A stretch of 19,178 bases of DNA from Desulfobacterales bacterium. GTDB taxonomy: Bacteria > Desulfobacterota > Desulfobacteria > Desulfobacterales > RPRI01. The notes beneath the pieces are model-generated. The model ran no database searches, was not told the origin of the DNA, and saw only the letters and a program-made list of their open reading frames with translations. The translations under genes and the position numbers were made by a program. The stretch lies in NCBI GenBank assembly GCA_030689795.1, contig JAUYEO010000130.1, positions 1-19,178 on the forward strand. Direction: 5' to 3'. Below are positions 12,636 to 19,178 of this stretch, piece after piece; within the stretch, counting starts at the first letter, position 1, and each line of letters begins with the position of its first letter.

Positions 12636-15311
12636 ATGAAAGCGGGAGAACACTTGGATAATAAAGGGCTCACGATCATAACAACGCATATAAATGCAGA
12701 TTTCGATGCAATAGCTTCCATGCTTGCAGCGCAGAAACTCTATCCCGGATCTCTTGTTGTTTTCCCCGGCTCACAGGAAAAAAACCTGAGAAATTTTTTT
12801 GTGGAGTCGATGGTATACCTTTTCAACATGGCCGATATGAAAAAAATCGATTTTGCAAATGTCAAACGGGTAGTAATGGTCGATACGCGCCAGCCGGGCA
12901 GAATCGGTAAACTCTCATCGCTTCTTGAACGCGATGATATCGATATTCATATATACGACCACCATCCGCCTGCTTCAAATGATATAAAAGGCAGTCTTGA
13001 AGTTTACCGCCAGACCGGCTCAACGGTTGCAATACTTGCTGAGATATTGAAAGAAAAAGGAATTGAAATCTCGGCTGATGAAGCAACGATAATGTGCCTC
13101 GGCATATACGAGGATACAGGCTCTTTTACATTTCCTTCAACCACGGAGGATGACTTTAAAGCGGCGGCTTTTTTACTTTCAAAAGGCGCCAACCTGAACA
13201 TAATCTCCAATCTTATTTCACGGGAAATAAGTCCGAAACAGGTTTCTCTTTTAAATGACATGATCCAGGCATCAACCAGGCATAATATAAACGGCATTGA
13301 AGTCGTCATTACAACCATATCGACAGATACATATATAAATGATTTTGCATTTCTCGTCCACAAGATGGCAAGGATGGAAAACATAGATGCCATATTTGCC
13401 CTCGCTCTGATGGAAAACAAGGTATACCTGGTCGCAAGAAGCAGGATAACTGAAGTGGATGCCGGCGCAATCACAGCCCCTCTTGGCGGCGGGGGACATA
13501 CATTTGCCGCATCGGCAACAATAAAAGGGAAAACTCTTGCGCAGATTGAACAGAAACTTATCGAAATTCTGTACGAAAAAATCAGGACAAGAAGAACGGC
13601 AAGGCAGCTTATGTCTTCTCCTGCTATTGCTGTCGGGGGTGATATTTCATGCAGGGATGCAAGCGGATTTCTTACCCGTTACAATGTAAATGCCCTTCTG
13701 GTTACGGATAAGAACGAAGGGCGGGAAAAGCTGCTCGGTTATATCACGAGGCAGGTTATCGAAAAAGCGCTTTATCACAAGCTGGATCATGTCCAGGTCA
13801 GGGAATACATGACAACCGAAATGGCTTCGGTAGGACCGGACGCCGAGCTCCAGGAAATTCAGAACAAAATAATAGAAAACAAGCAGCGCATCCTTCCTGT
13901 TATAGATAACGGCAATATAATAGGTGTGTTAACGCGAACAGACCTTTTGAATATACTCGTCAGGCAGTCCCAGCAGAATTATTCCGAACTTTCAGACCAG
14001 CCAAAGGGCCAGGTTCATGCCAGAACGAGAAATATTGTAAAGTTTATAGAAGAGCGCCTTTCAAAACGCATTATCGACCTATTGAAAACCATAGGCAAAG
14101 TCGCTGATGAAATAGGCTGTGGAGCCTATGTAATCGGCGGCTTCGTCCGCGATCTTCTTCTGTACAGAAACAATGAGGACGTAGATATTGTCATTGAAGG
14201 CGACGGCATCGCATTTGCAAAAAAATACGCTCCGATGGTGGGGGCAAGAGTACATATTTACGGGAAATTCGGAACCGCGGTCGTCGTCTTCCCGGACGGG
14301 TTCAAAATTGACGTCGCCTCCGCAAGGATGGAATATTACAAGTTCCCGGCAGCCCTTCCTACTGTTGAAATGAGTTCCATAAAACTTGATCTCTTCAGGA
14401 GGGATTTTACAATAAATACCATGGCAATCCAGTTAAATCCCGAAAGATTCGGAACCCTCATAGACTTTTTTGCAGCCCAGAAAGATATAAAAGAAAAAGC
14501 GATAAAAATCCTGCACAACCTGAGTTTTGTGGAAGATCCCACCCGTGTTTTCAGGGCAATAAGATTTGAGCAGCGGTTCGGTTTTACAATCGGAAAACTG
14601 ACATCAGGGCTTATAGAGAACGCGGTAAAAATGGATTTTTTCAAGCGTTTAAGCGGGAAAAGGGTTTTTTCGGAACTTCGCCAGATTCTTGAAGAGGAGA
14701 ATCCGTCATCATCAATTATAAGGCTGAATGATTATGATCTGCTCAAGGTAATCGATCCTTCAGTAACATTGAAAAAAGAGCTTGTTTCATCGCTGGACTC
14801 TGTCAGACAGGTTCTTTCATGGCATGATTTGCTTTTTCTCGAAGAATCCTATATGAAGTGGGCCGTTTATTTTCTGGCGCTCTTCAGGCACAGTAAAATG
14901 AGCGTATCGGAAGAGGCATGCGTCCGGTTTGAAATTGCTCCAAAACTTCAGAGCATTTTCTGCAAAGAGCGGTTTGAGGCGGAGAGATGCCTGTACAGGC
15001 TTGAAATGGATCATTCCATAACAAACGACATGCTATATAAACTGCTTTCCGTATTCAGGATAGAGCTCATCCTCTATATGATGGCGGTTACAAAACACGA
15101 AAGGGTAAAAAAAGCGATATCATTTTTCGTTACACACCTGAGGATGACAAAGTTATCAGTATCCGGGAGAGATTTGAAAAAGCTGGGGCTTGAACCGGGT
15201 CCTTTATACAAGAATATATTGCAGGCAGCCCTCGACGCCAAACTGAACGGTCTGCTTAAAACGAAAAATGATGAGCTGAATTTTATACAGAATCATGCAC
15301 CAGGAATTTGA
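12636..15311 (+). CDS. DHH phosphoesterase-CBS-tRNA nucleotidyltransferase fusion (A-adding/CCA-type)
   Basis: AAGGGA at 12624-12629 places the start at ATG 12636 (891 residues) rather than the overlapping GTG at 12633. Three modules follow. First, a DHH/DHHA1 phosphoesterase (about 10-320): THINADFDA with His18, Asp22 and Asp24, VDT with Asp83, DHH at 108-110, Asp160, and GGGGH (284-288). Second, a CBS pair (about 325-440), expected to bind adenine nucleotides. Third, a class II tRNA nucleotidyltransferase/poly(A) polymerase (about 470-890): GGFVRDLL (501-508), catalytic DVD (515-517), RRDFTINTMAI (588-598), and EDPTRVFRAIRFEQR (633-647). Relatives with this architecture in Geobacter and Aquifex are A-adding tRNA nucleotidyltransferases or poly(A) polymerases. 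Which nucleotide this one adds cannot be read with certainty. The stop overlaps the next gene by 17 bases. Confidence 0.88.
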   Translation: MKAGEHLDNKGLTIITTHINADFDAIASMLAAQKLYPGSLVVFPGSQEKNLRNFFVESMVYLFNMADMKKIDFANVKRVVMVDTRQPGRIGKLSSLLERDDIDIHIYDHHPPASNDIKGSLEVYRQTGSTVAILAEILKEKGIEISADEATIMCLGIYEDTGSFTFPSTTEDDFKAAAFLLSKGANLNIISNLISREISPKQVSLLNDMIQASTRHNINGIEVVITTISTDTYINDFAFLVHKMARMENIDAIFALALMENKVYLVARSRITEVDAGAITAPLGGGGHTFAASATIKGKTLAQIEQKLIEILYEKIRTRRTARQLMSSPAIAVGGDISCRDASGFLTRYNVNALLVTDKNEGREKLLGYITRQVIEKALYHKLDHVQVREYMTTEMASVGPDAELQEIQNKIIENKQRILPVIDNGNIIGVLTRTDLLNILVRQSQQNYSELSDQPKGQVHARTRNIVKFIEERLSKRIIDLLKTIGKVADEIGCGAYVIGGFVRDLLLYRNNEDVDIVIEGDGIAFAKKYAPMVGARVHIYGKFGTAVVVFPDGFKIDVASARMEYYKFPAALPTVEMSSIKLDLFRRDFTINTMAIQLNPERFGTLIDFFAAQKDIKEKAIKILHNLSFVEDPTRVFRAIRFEQRFGFTIGKLTSGLIENAVKMDFFKRLSGKRVFSELRQILEEENPSSSIIRLNDYDLLKVIDPSVTLKKELVSSLDSVRQVLSWHDLLFLEESYMKWAVYFLALFRHSKMSVSEEACVRFEIAPKLQSIFCKERFEAERCLYRLEMDHSITNDMLYKLLSVFRIELILYMMAVTKHERVKKAISFFVTHLRMTKLSVSGRDLKKLGLEPGPLYKNILQAALDAKLNGLLKTKNDELNFIQNHAPGI

Positions 15312-15957
15312 CATATATAAAATAATTTTAATGCTGGTCCCCCTTATTTTTTCAGTAACCGCTCACGAAGTCGCTCATGGTTACGCCGCTTATAGAATGG
15401 GAGACTCTACAGCAAAGCTTGCAGGCAGGCTGACATTAAACCCTTTAAAACACCTCGATTTTGTAGGTTCTTTTTTACTGCCGGCGATGCTTAAATTCAT
15501 GGGCTCCCCGATTATTTTCGGCTACGCAAAACCGGTTCCGGTCAATTTTGCCGCTTTAAGGAATTACAGAAAAGGGACTATCATAGTCTCCTCCGCAGGA
15601 GTGCTGACCAATCTTGCCATAGCAGTTGTTTCGGGCATTCTTTTTCAATATCTCGTACAGTATGAAAAAAGCTTACACGATCCCATAATTATCTCCATCA
15701 TCTCGGACGTAAACTATATGCTTTCTTACAGCGTAATAATCAATTCCGTGCTCGCGGTCTTTAACCTAATACCAATCCCGCCGCTTGACGGGAGCAGGAT
15801 CTTCGCCATGTTTCTCCCTGCTCCGATGAGGATACAGTATGCGCGGATAGAGCGTTTCGGAATGATAATAATAATTGTTTTTCTGTTTACAGGCCTTATA
15901 AATAAAATCATAAGATACTTCACAATACCTATCGTAAGCTTTCTTCTCGGGAGCTGA
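15295..15957 (+). CDS. Site-2-type membrane zinc metalloprotease (M50 family)
   Basis: This 220-residue integral membrane protein has the zinc motif HEVAHG with His24, Glu25 and His28 in the first membrane segment, and NLIPIPPLDGSR (157-168) with the third ligand Asp165. LTLNPLKHLD (47-55) and FGYAKPVPVN are typical of the short, PDZ-less M50 group. About five hydrophobic segments are visible. Substrates are unknown; relatives cut transmembrane segments. The ATG overlaps the end of the preceding gene by 17 bases, implying translational coupling. A downstream ATG at 15331 would remove part of the first segment and is less likely. The order nucleotidyltransferase-M50-trpS-scpA-scpB is, to my knowledge, common in Deltaproteobacteria. 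Confidence 0.88.
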   Translation: MHQEFDIYKIILMLVPLIFSVTAHEVAHGYAAYRMGDSTAKLAGRLTLNPLKHLDFVGSFLLPAMLKFMGSPIIFGYAKPVPVNFAALRNYRKGTIIVSSAGVLTNLAIAVVSGILFQYLVQYEKSLHDPIIISIISDVNYMLSYSVIINSVLAVFNLIPIPPLDGSRIFAMFLPAPMRIQYARIERFGMIIIIVFLFTGLINKIIRYFTIPIVSFLLGS

Positions 15958-15997
15958 CCGTATAAGTATATTTGAATATTTCATACAGGAGATCCAA

Positions 15998-16984
15998 ATG
16001 ACCGGAAAAAAACGGATATTAAGCGGAATGAGACCTACCGGTCCGCTCCATCTGGGCAACCTTCACGGCGCACTTTTAAACTGGGTCCGTATGCAGGATG
16101 AATACGACTGCTTCTATTTCATTGCAGACTGGCATGCCCTGACAAGCGATTATGAAAATACATCCATGATTTCAGAATATACAAGAGAGATGATAATAGA
16201 CTGGCTCAGCGCAGGCCTTTCACCCGATAAAAGCACCATGTTTATTCAATCACATATCAAAGAGCACGCGGAACTTTTCCTGATTCTTTCCATGATAACG
16301 CCTGTTCCATGGCTCGAACGCAACCCGACATACAAAGACCAGATTGTTCAGTTAAGCAGCAAGGACCTTTCGACTTTCGGGTTTCTAGGCTACCCCGTGC
16401 TTCAGGCTGCGGATATCATCATGTATAAACCATCCGGAGTTCCTGTCGGCATCGACCAGGTTCCCCATGTTGAAATCACGCGGGAGATAGCTAGAAGATT
16501 CAATTTTCTTTACGGAGAAGTATTTCCCGAGCCGGAAGCGATCCTGACGAAAACGCCCAAGATACTCGGCCTTGACAGGCGCAAAATGAGCAAAAGCTAC
16601 AACAACGCCATATTCCTTTCAGACAAGCCGGATGTCATATCCTCAAAAGTCTCGGCGATGGTAACTGATCCTCAGAGAGCGAGAAGAAGCGATCCGGGTG
16701 ATCCTGATGTATGCAATGTTTTTGAATTTCACCGGATATACTCTGAGGAAGCGACTTGCGGCGATATAAATCAGAAATGTCGAAAGGCCGGAATCGGGTG
16801 CGTGGATTGCAAAAAAATAATGGCAGAAAACCTCTCGAAGGCCCTTGAACCTATAAGGGAAAAGAGGGAGTACTACGAAGCCCGTCCGAAGATGGTTGAC
16901 GATATAATTGCGGACGGGATAAAAAGAGCCGGAAAAGTTGCGGCAAAAACGATGGAAGAAGTAAGGGCTTCCGTAAAAATTTAA
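15998..16984 (+). CDS. trpS: Tryptophanyl-tRNA synthetase
   Basis: This class Ic synthetase (EC 6.1.1.2) charges tRNA-Trp. At 328 residues it is normal for the bacterial form. The ATP-binding HIGH motif appears as PLHLGNLHG (16-24) and the second as KMSKS (195-199). IADWHALTSDY and GVPVGIDQVPHVEITREIARRFN are family hallmarks. Between 238 and 270 there are five cysteines, four arranged C-x21-C-x6-C-x2-C (238, 260, 267, 270), plus Cys253. This is nearly the pattern that binds a 4Fe-4S cluster near the anticodon-recognition region of Thermotoga maritima TrpRS. AGGAGAT lies just before the ATG. It follows the protease by 40 bases and precedes scpA by 12. Confidence 0.95.
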   Translation: MTGKKRILSGMRPTGPLHLGNLHGALLNWVRMQDEYDCFYFIADWHALTSDYENTSMISEYTREMIIDWLSAGLSPDKSTMFIQSHIKEHAELFLILSMITPVPWLERNPTYKDQIVQLSSKDLSTFGFLGYPVLQAADIIMYKPSGVPVGIDQVPHVEITREIARRFNFLYGEVFPEPEAILTKTPKILGLDRRKMSKSYNNAIFLSDKPDVISSKVSAMVTDPQRARRSDPGDPDVCNVFEFHRIYSEEATCGDINQKCRKAGIGCVDCKKIMAENLSKALEPIREKREYYEARPKMVDDIIADGIKRAGKVAAKTMEEVRASVKI

Positions 16985-16996
16985 AAATGAGATTCC

Positions 16997-17716
16997 ATGA
17001 CCGAAGAAACCGAAGAAATATACGAAGTGCATTTAAAAGACGTGTTTGAAGGTCCGATGGATCTTCTTATTCATCTTATAAAGAAAAACGAGATCGATAT
17101 TTATGACATCCCGATCTCCCTCGTAACGGATCAGTATCTTCGGTACATTGACTGGATGAAGTCGATGAACATAGACATAGCGGGCGATTTTCTGGTTATG
17201 GCCGCAACTCTTACTCATATAAAATCCAAGATGCTTCTTCCCCCCCGCGAAGACGATGAAGAGGATGACCCGCGGATTGAAATCACAAGGCCGCTTCTTG
17301 AATATCTTCAGATGAAATCGGCTGCAGAAAGGCTATCAGAAAGGGACATCCTGGGTGAAAACACATTCAGCCGGACTCTTGACAAAAAAGACCTTCAGAT
17401 AGACAATGAGGAGAGGGTCATAAAAGTCGGCCTCTTTGAACTGATGGATGCTTTTCAGAAACTGCTCGAAAGGATTCCGGCTTCACAGCAAATTGATATG
17501 ACAACAGACAGGATCTCGGTGAAGGACAGAATAAACGAGCTGATAGATATATTTGAAAAGGAGGGAAGCGTCACATTCGACCAGCTTTTTGATGAAAATT
17601 TTACAAAGAGCGAACTCGTGGCGACTTTTCTCGCAATCCTTGAGATGGTCAAGCTGGCCCTTGTCAGCATTGTCCAGAATGTTCAATCAGGGATAATACG
17701 GCTCTTTTATTTATGA
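16997..17716 (+). CDS. scpA: Segregation and condensation protein A (kleisin)
   Basis: This 239-residue kleisin bridges the two SMC heads of the bacterial condensin and binds the ScpB dimer. FEGPMDLLIHLIKKNEIDIYDIPI (17-40) and MAATLTHIKSKMLLPP (67-82) are the diagnostic N-terminal parts. The C-terminal winged helix (about 170-239) contains VTFDQLFDENFTKSELVATFLAILEMVKL. The protein ends RLFYL, a normal family ending. The TGA stop (17714-17716) is the first triplet of a repeat element, so the insertion abuts the last sense codon exactly. It follows trpS by 12 bases with a modest GAGA ribosome-binding site. Confidence 0.95.
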   Translation: MTEETEEIYEVHLKDVFEGPMDLLIHLIKKNEIDIYDIPISLVTDQYLRYIDWMKSMNIDIAGDFLVMAATLTHIKSKMLLPPREDDEEDDPRIEITRPLLEYLQMKSAAERLSERDILGENTFSRTLDKKDLQIDNEERVIKVGLFELMDAFQKLLERIPASQQIDMTTDRISVKDRINELIDIFEKEGSVTFDQLFDENFTKSELVATFLAILEMVKLALVSIVQNVQSGIIRLFYL

Positions 17717-17842
17717 TGGTTTCGTAAAAAGTCCCTCTGCGGTGTTGTGCTTCATTCTTCGTCATTGCGGCGTACGATTAAGTACACCTCATTCCTCAGA
17801 ATTCGCACGCCTTGCATATGGAGCTTTTTACCTTGCCGTCTA
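17714..17842 (+). repeat. Short repeat element, family A copy 2
   Basis: This 129-base block is the reverse complement of the ilvN-ilvC element (3722-3850) at about 82% by eye. Its left tip is TGATGGTTTCGTAAAAAGTC (17714-17733). Its TGA doubles as the scpA stop codon. The right boundary is blurred: after CCGTCTA at 17842 there is a short AT-rich stretch before the next element at 17873. No coding potential is seen. Confidence 0.8.
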
Positions 17843-17872
17843 AAATTAAACTTTTTAAAGCTCATCAAAAAA

Positions 17873-18065
17873 TGACGGTTTCGTAAAAAGTCCAAATATG
17901 CTCACTTAATGAGATTTTTGGGGATTTATAAATCACTTCGCTAAATCACAAGAACTCGGGCTAACGCCCTCAAACAGCTTGTGATTTTTAACGCTCAGTA
18001 ATTTAAAAATCTATTTCCCAAAAAGCTCAAATCCGTTCGCATATTGACTTTTTACGAAACCGTCA
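17873..18065. repeat. 193-bp MITE-like palindrome with perfect 20-bp terminal inverted repeats
   Basis: The ends TGACGGTTTCGTAAAAAGTC (17873-17892) and GACTTTTTACGAAACCGTCA (18046-18065) are exact reverse complements, and pairing continues inward with AATATGC after a one-base offset. The interior is also largely self-complementary: TGAGATTTTTGGGGATT against AATCTATTTCCCAAAAAGCTCA, and AAATCACAAG (17953 area) against CTTGTGATTT with an inner GGGC/GCCC. It lies in the scpA-scpB gap, next to family A copy 2, and shares only its tips with that family. A transcript crossing it would fold into a long hairpin. No transposase is encoded. Confidence 0.85.
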
Positions 18066-18086
18066 AAAAATGATACTGAGAGATAT

Positions 18087-18734
18087 ATGACTATTCCAGC
18101 AGAACAGGAACTGAAAAACATAGTAGAAACCCTGCTTTTTGTAGCAGATACCCCCCTTTCAACAGACCGCATCAGGAGCGTCGTTTCCGCAGATGTGAAA
18201 GAGATTAAAGATGTTCTTTCACAGCTCTCAAAGGAATACGAGGAGAGGAAGGGAGGCTTTTCTCTCATGGAGATAGCGGGCGGATACCAGATACGCACAA
18301 GGCCCGAATATTCCGAATGGATAAAGAAACTGGTGCAACCGAACCCGTTGCGGATGAGCAAGGCCGCTCTCGAAACCCTGACAATTATCGCATACAAACA
18401 GCCGATAATCAGGAGTGAAATAGAGCATATAAGAGGTGTCGACAGCGGAGGGATTCTCAGGATGCTGCTCGAACTCAAGCTCATACGCGTTCTCGGAAGA
18501 AAAGAGATACCGGGCCGGCCTCTCATCTATTCAACAACAAAGCGTTTCCTCGAGATATTCGGGTTAAAGGATTTAAAAGACCTCCCCACCCCTGAAGAGA
18601 TAAAAGGGCTTGTAAATCCTTCGTTTCCCGAAAGGGAAAATCCGGATCAGCTTCCTCTGATAGTCACTGAAGAGCCTGAGAGCGTTCCAAAAGACACTCT
18701 CATTGAAGAGGATGGAAAAAATATCTTGACTTAA
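18087..18734 (+). CDS. scpB: Segregation and condensation protein B
   Basis: This 215-residue partner of ScpA dimerises and binds the kleisin in the SMC condensin. Two winged-helix domains are visible (about 8-85 and 90-170): IVETLLFVADTPLSTDRI (12-29), GGYQIRTRPEYSEWIKKL, ALETLTIIAYKQPIIRSEIE, IRGVDSGGILRMLLEL, GRKEIPGRPLIYSTTKRFLE, and GLKDLKDLP at the typical end. A charged tail of about 40 residues follows. GAGAGAT precedes the ATG. In many genomes scpA and scpB overlap or are very close; here 370 bases of repeat DNA separate them. Confidence 0.95.
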   Translation: MTIPAEQELKNIVETLLFVADTPLSTDRIRSVVSADVKEIKDVLSQLSKEYEERKGGFSLMEIAGGYQIRTRPEYSEWIKKLVQPNPLRMSKAALETLTIIAYKQPIIRSEIEHIRGVDSGGILRMLLELKLIRVLGRKEIPGRPLIYSTTKRFLEIFGLKDLKDLPTPEEIKGLVNPSFPERENPDQLPLIVTEEPESVPKDTLIEEDGKNILT

Positions 18735-18771
18735 AACTCGGGAAGCCGTTATTTTATTCAATAGGATCGTC

Positions 18772-18791
18772 ATTCCCGTGAAAACGGGAAT
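18772..18791. repeat. Short hairpin repeat (ATTCCCGT / ACGGGAAT)
   Basis: ATTCCCGT (18772-18779), tetraloop GAAA and ACGGGAAT (18784-18791) make a perfect 8-bp stem 38 bases after scpB. The wider string GTCATTCCCGTGAAAACGGG matches a widespread REP-like intergenic repeat. It could help terminate or stabilise the scpB transcript, but only a weak T-rich stretch (ATTCTTTTAT) follows. Confidence 0.65.
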
Positions 18792-18808
18792 CCAGATTCT
18801 TTTATACA

Positions 18809-18956
18809 ATGAGATCTTTGAAGAACATTCAATTTTGTCCAAGTACAAGGAAGGCGAAAATTTTAACCGCAGGAATACATTAAAGTATTTCGAGGATTAG
18901 AAATTTGAGCCTGACGCAGTAATCGGGCAAAAGGGAGTGTTGTGCAAAGGTCTCAT
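18809..18956. repeat. 148-bp MITE-like element with inverted ATGAGAYCTTTG ends
   Basis: ATGAGATCTTTG (18809-18820) and CAAAGGTCTCAT (18945-18956) are inverted copies matching at 11 of 12 positions. The interior contains an imperfect palindrome around AAATTTTAACCGCAGGAATAC and GTATTTCGAGGATTAGAAATT, followed by GAGCCTGACGCAGTAATCGG. No gene is present. It ends 10 bases before the tRNA gene. Confidence 0.75.
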
Positions 18957-18966
18957 GAAGCCATAC

Positions 18967-19041
18967 GGGCGGTTAACTCAGCGGGAGAGTGCTACCTTCA
19001 CACGGTAGAAGTCGCTGGTTCAAACCCAGCACAGCCTACCA
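18967..19041 (+). tRNA. tRNA-Val(CAC)
   Basis: The 75-base sequence folds as a cloverleaf: acceptor GGGCGGT (18967-18973) with ACAGCCT (19031-19037), D-stem ACTC/GAGT, anticodon stem CTACC/GGTAG around loop TTCACAC (anticodon CAC, reading GUG valine codons), and T-stem GCTGG/CCAGC around TTCAAAC. The discriminator is A and CCA is encoded. The acceptor stem has a G5.A68 mismatch and a G1.U72 pair, both from changes on the 3' strand; the other stems are perfect. Confidence 0.9.
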
Positions 19042-19095
19042 AACAAAATCAAAGGTCTCTATAGAAGCAGATAAGCAGAAAGGCATGTGACAAAA

Positions 19096-19178
19096 ATGCA
19101 AGAAAAATTAACAGCAGTTTTTCAGAAGTCTCCCTATGGCTACATTGGCTATGTGGAGGAACTTCCCGGGGCAAATAC
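19096..19178 (+). CDS. HicB-like antitoxin (5' part only)
   Basis: From ATG 19096 the frame stays open to the right edge: MQEKLTAVFQKSPYGYIGYV, then EELPGANT, 27 complete codons plus two bases of the next. The pattern of a short beta strand followed by G-Y-x-x-Y-V-x-E-L-P-G-A is the N-terminus of the HicB-like/UPF0150 antitoxin fold, the RNase H-like partner of HicA mRNA interferases. The rest of the protein and any hicA gene lie outside the window; no hicA is seen between the tRNA and this start. AAAGG at 19079-19083 is a somewhat distant ribosome-binding site. The call rests on a short segment. Confidence 0.6.
   Translation, partial: MQEKLTAVFQKSPYGYIGYVEELPGAN

Noticed and set aside
18011..18526. 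171-codon minus-strand frame opposite scpB
   Set aside because: It is antisense to scpB and reaches into the palindromic element; its Ser/Arg-rich sequence is typical of a shadow frame.

Overview
The window reads as a chromosomal segment of an anaerobic Gram-negative bacterium, most likely a member of the Desulfobacterota (former Deltaproteobacteria). This is inferred from three things: gene content (citramalate synthase next to isopropylmalate synthase, and a DHH-CBS-tRNA nucleotidyltransferase fusion followed by an M50 protease, trpS, scpA and scpB), a moderate GC content, and many short palindromic intergenic repeats. No rRNA or other decisive phylogenetic marker is present, so the assignment is tentative.

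Layout. (1) Positions 1-866, minus strand: a Mrr-type type IV restriction endonuclease that runs off the left edge and is more GC-rich than the rest. (2) Positions 1125-8264, plus strand: a branched-chain amino acid cluster, ilvB-ilvN-ilvC-cimA-leuA. It is preceded by a good sigma70-type promoter, a 32-codon leader peptide packed with Ile, Leu and Val codons, and a four-segment attenuator ending in a strong intrinsic terminator. (3) Positions 8428-12184, minus strand: a radical SAM protein with a C-terminal winged helix, a PilC/GspF inner-membrane protein, a class 1 dihydroorotate dehydrogenase (pyrD) and a small exported thioredoxin-fold (YtfJ-like) protein. (4) Positions 12636-18734, plus strand: a three-part DHH/CBS/tRNA nucleotidyltransferase, a site-2-type membrane protease, trpS, scpA and scpB. 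(5) Positions 18735-19178: repeat elements, a tRNA-Val(CAC) gene, and the first 27 complete codons of a HicB-like antitoxin cut off by the right edge.

How the parts work together. The ilv/leu cluster encodes acetolactate synthase, ketol-acid reductoisomerase and the first enzymes of the citramalate (isoleucine) and leucine routes. One leader peptide rich in all three product amino acids appears to control entry into the cluster. The nucleotidyltransferase acts on tRNA 3' ends, TrpRS charges tRNA-Trp, and ScpA/ScpB are the kleisin and partner of the SMC condensin.

The most notable observations are the ilv leader/attenuator, whose alternative stems can all be traced base by base; a ketol-acid reductoisomerase of the Bacteroidetes/fungal Ilv5 type rather than the usual proteobacterial type; a cysteine pattern in TrpRS like the one that binds a 4Fe-4S cluster in Thermotoga; and several families of short inverted-repeat elements. 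One of these supplies the scpA stop codon, and together with its neighbour it separates scpA from scpB.
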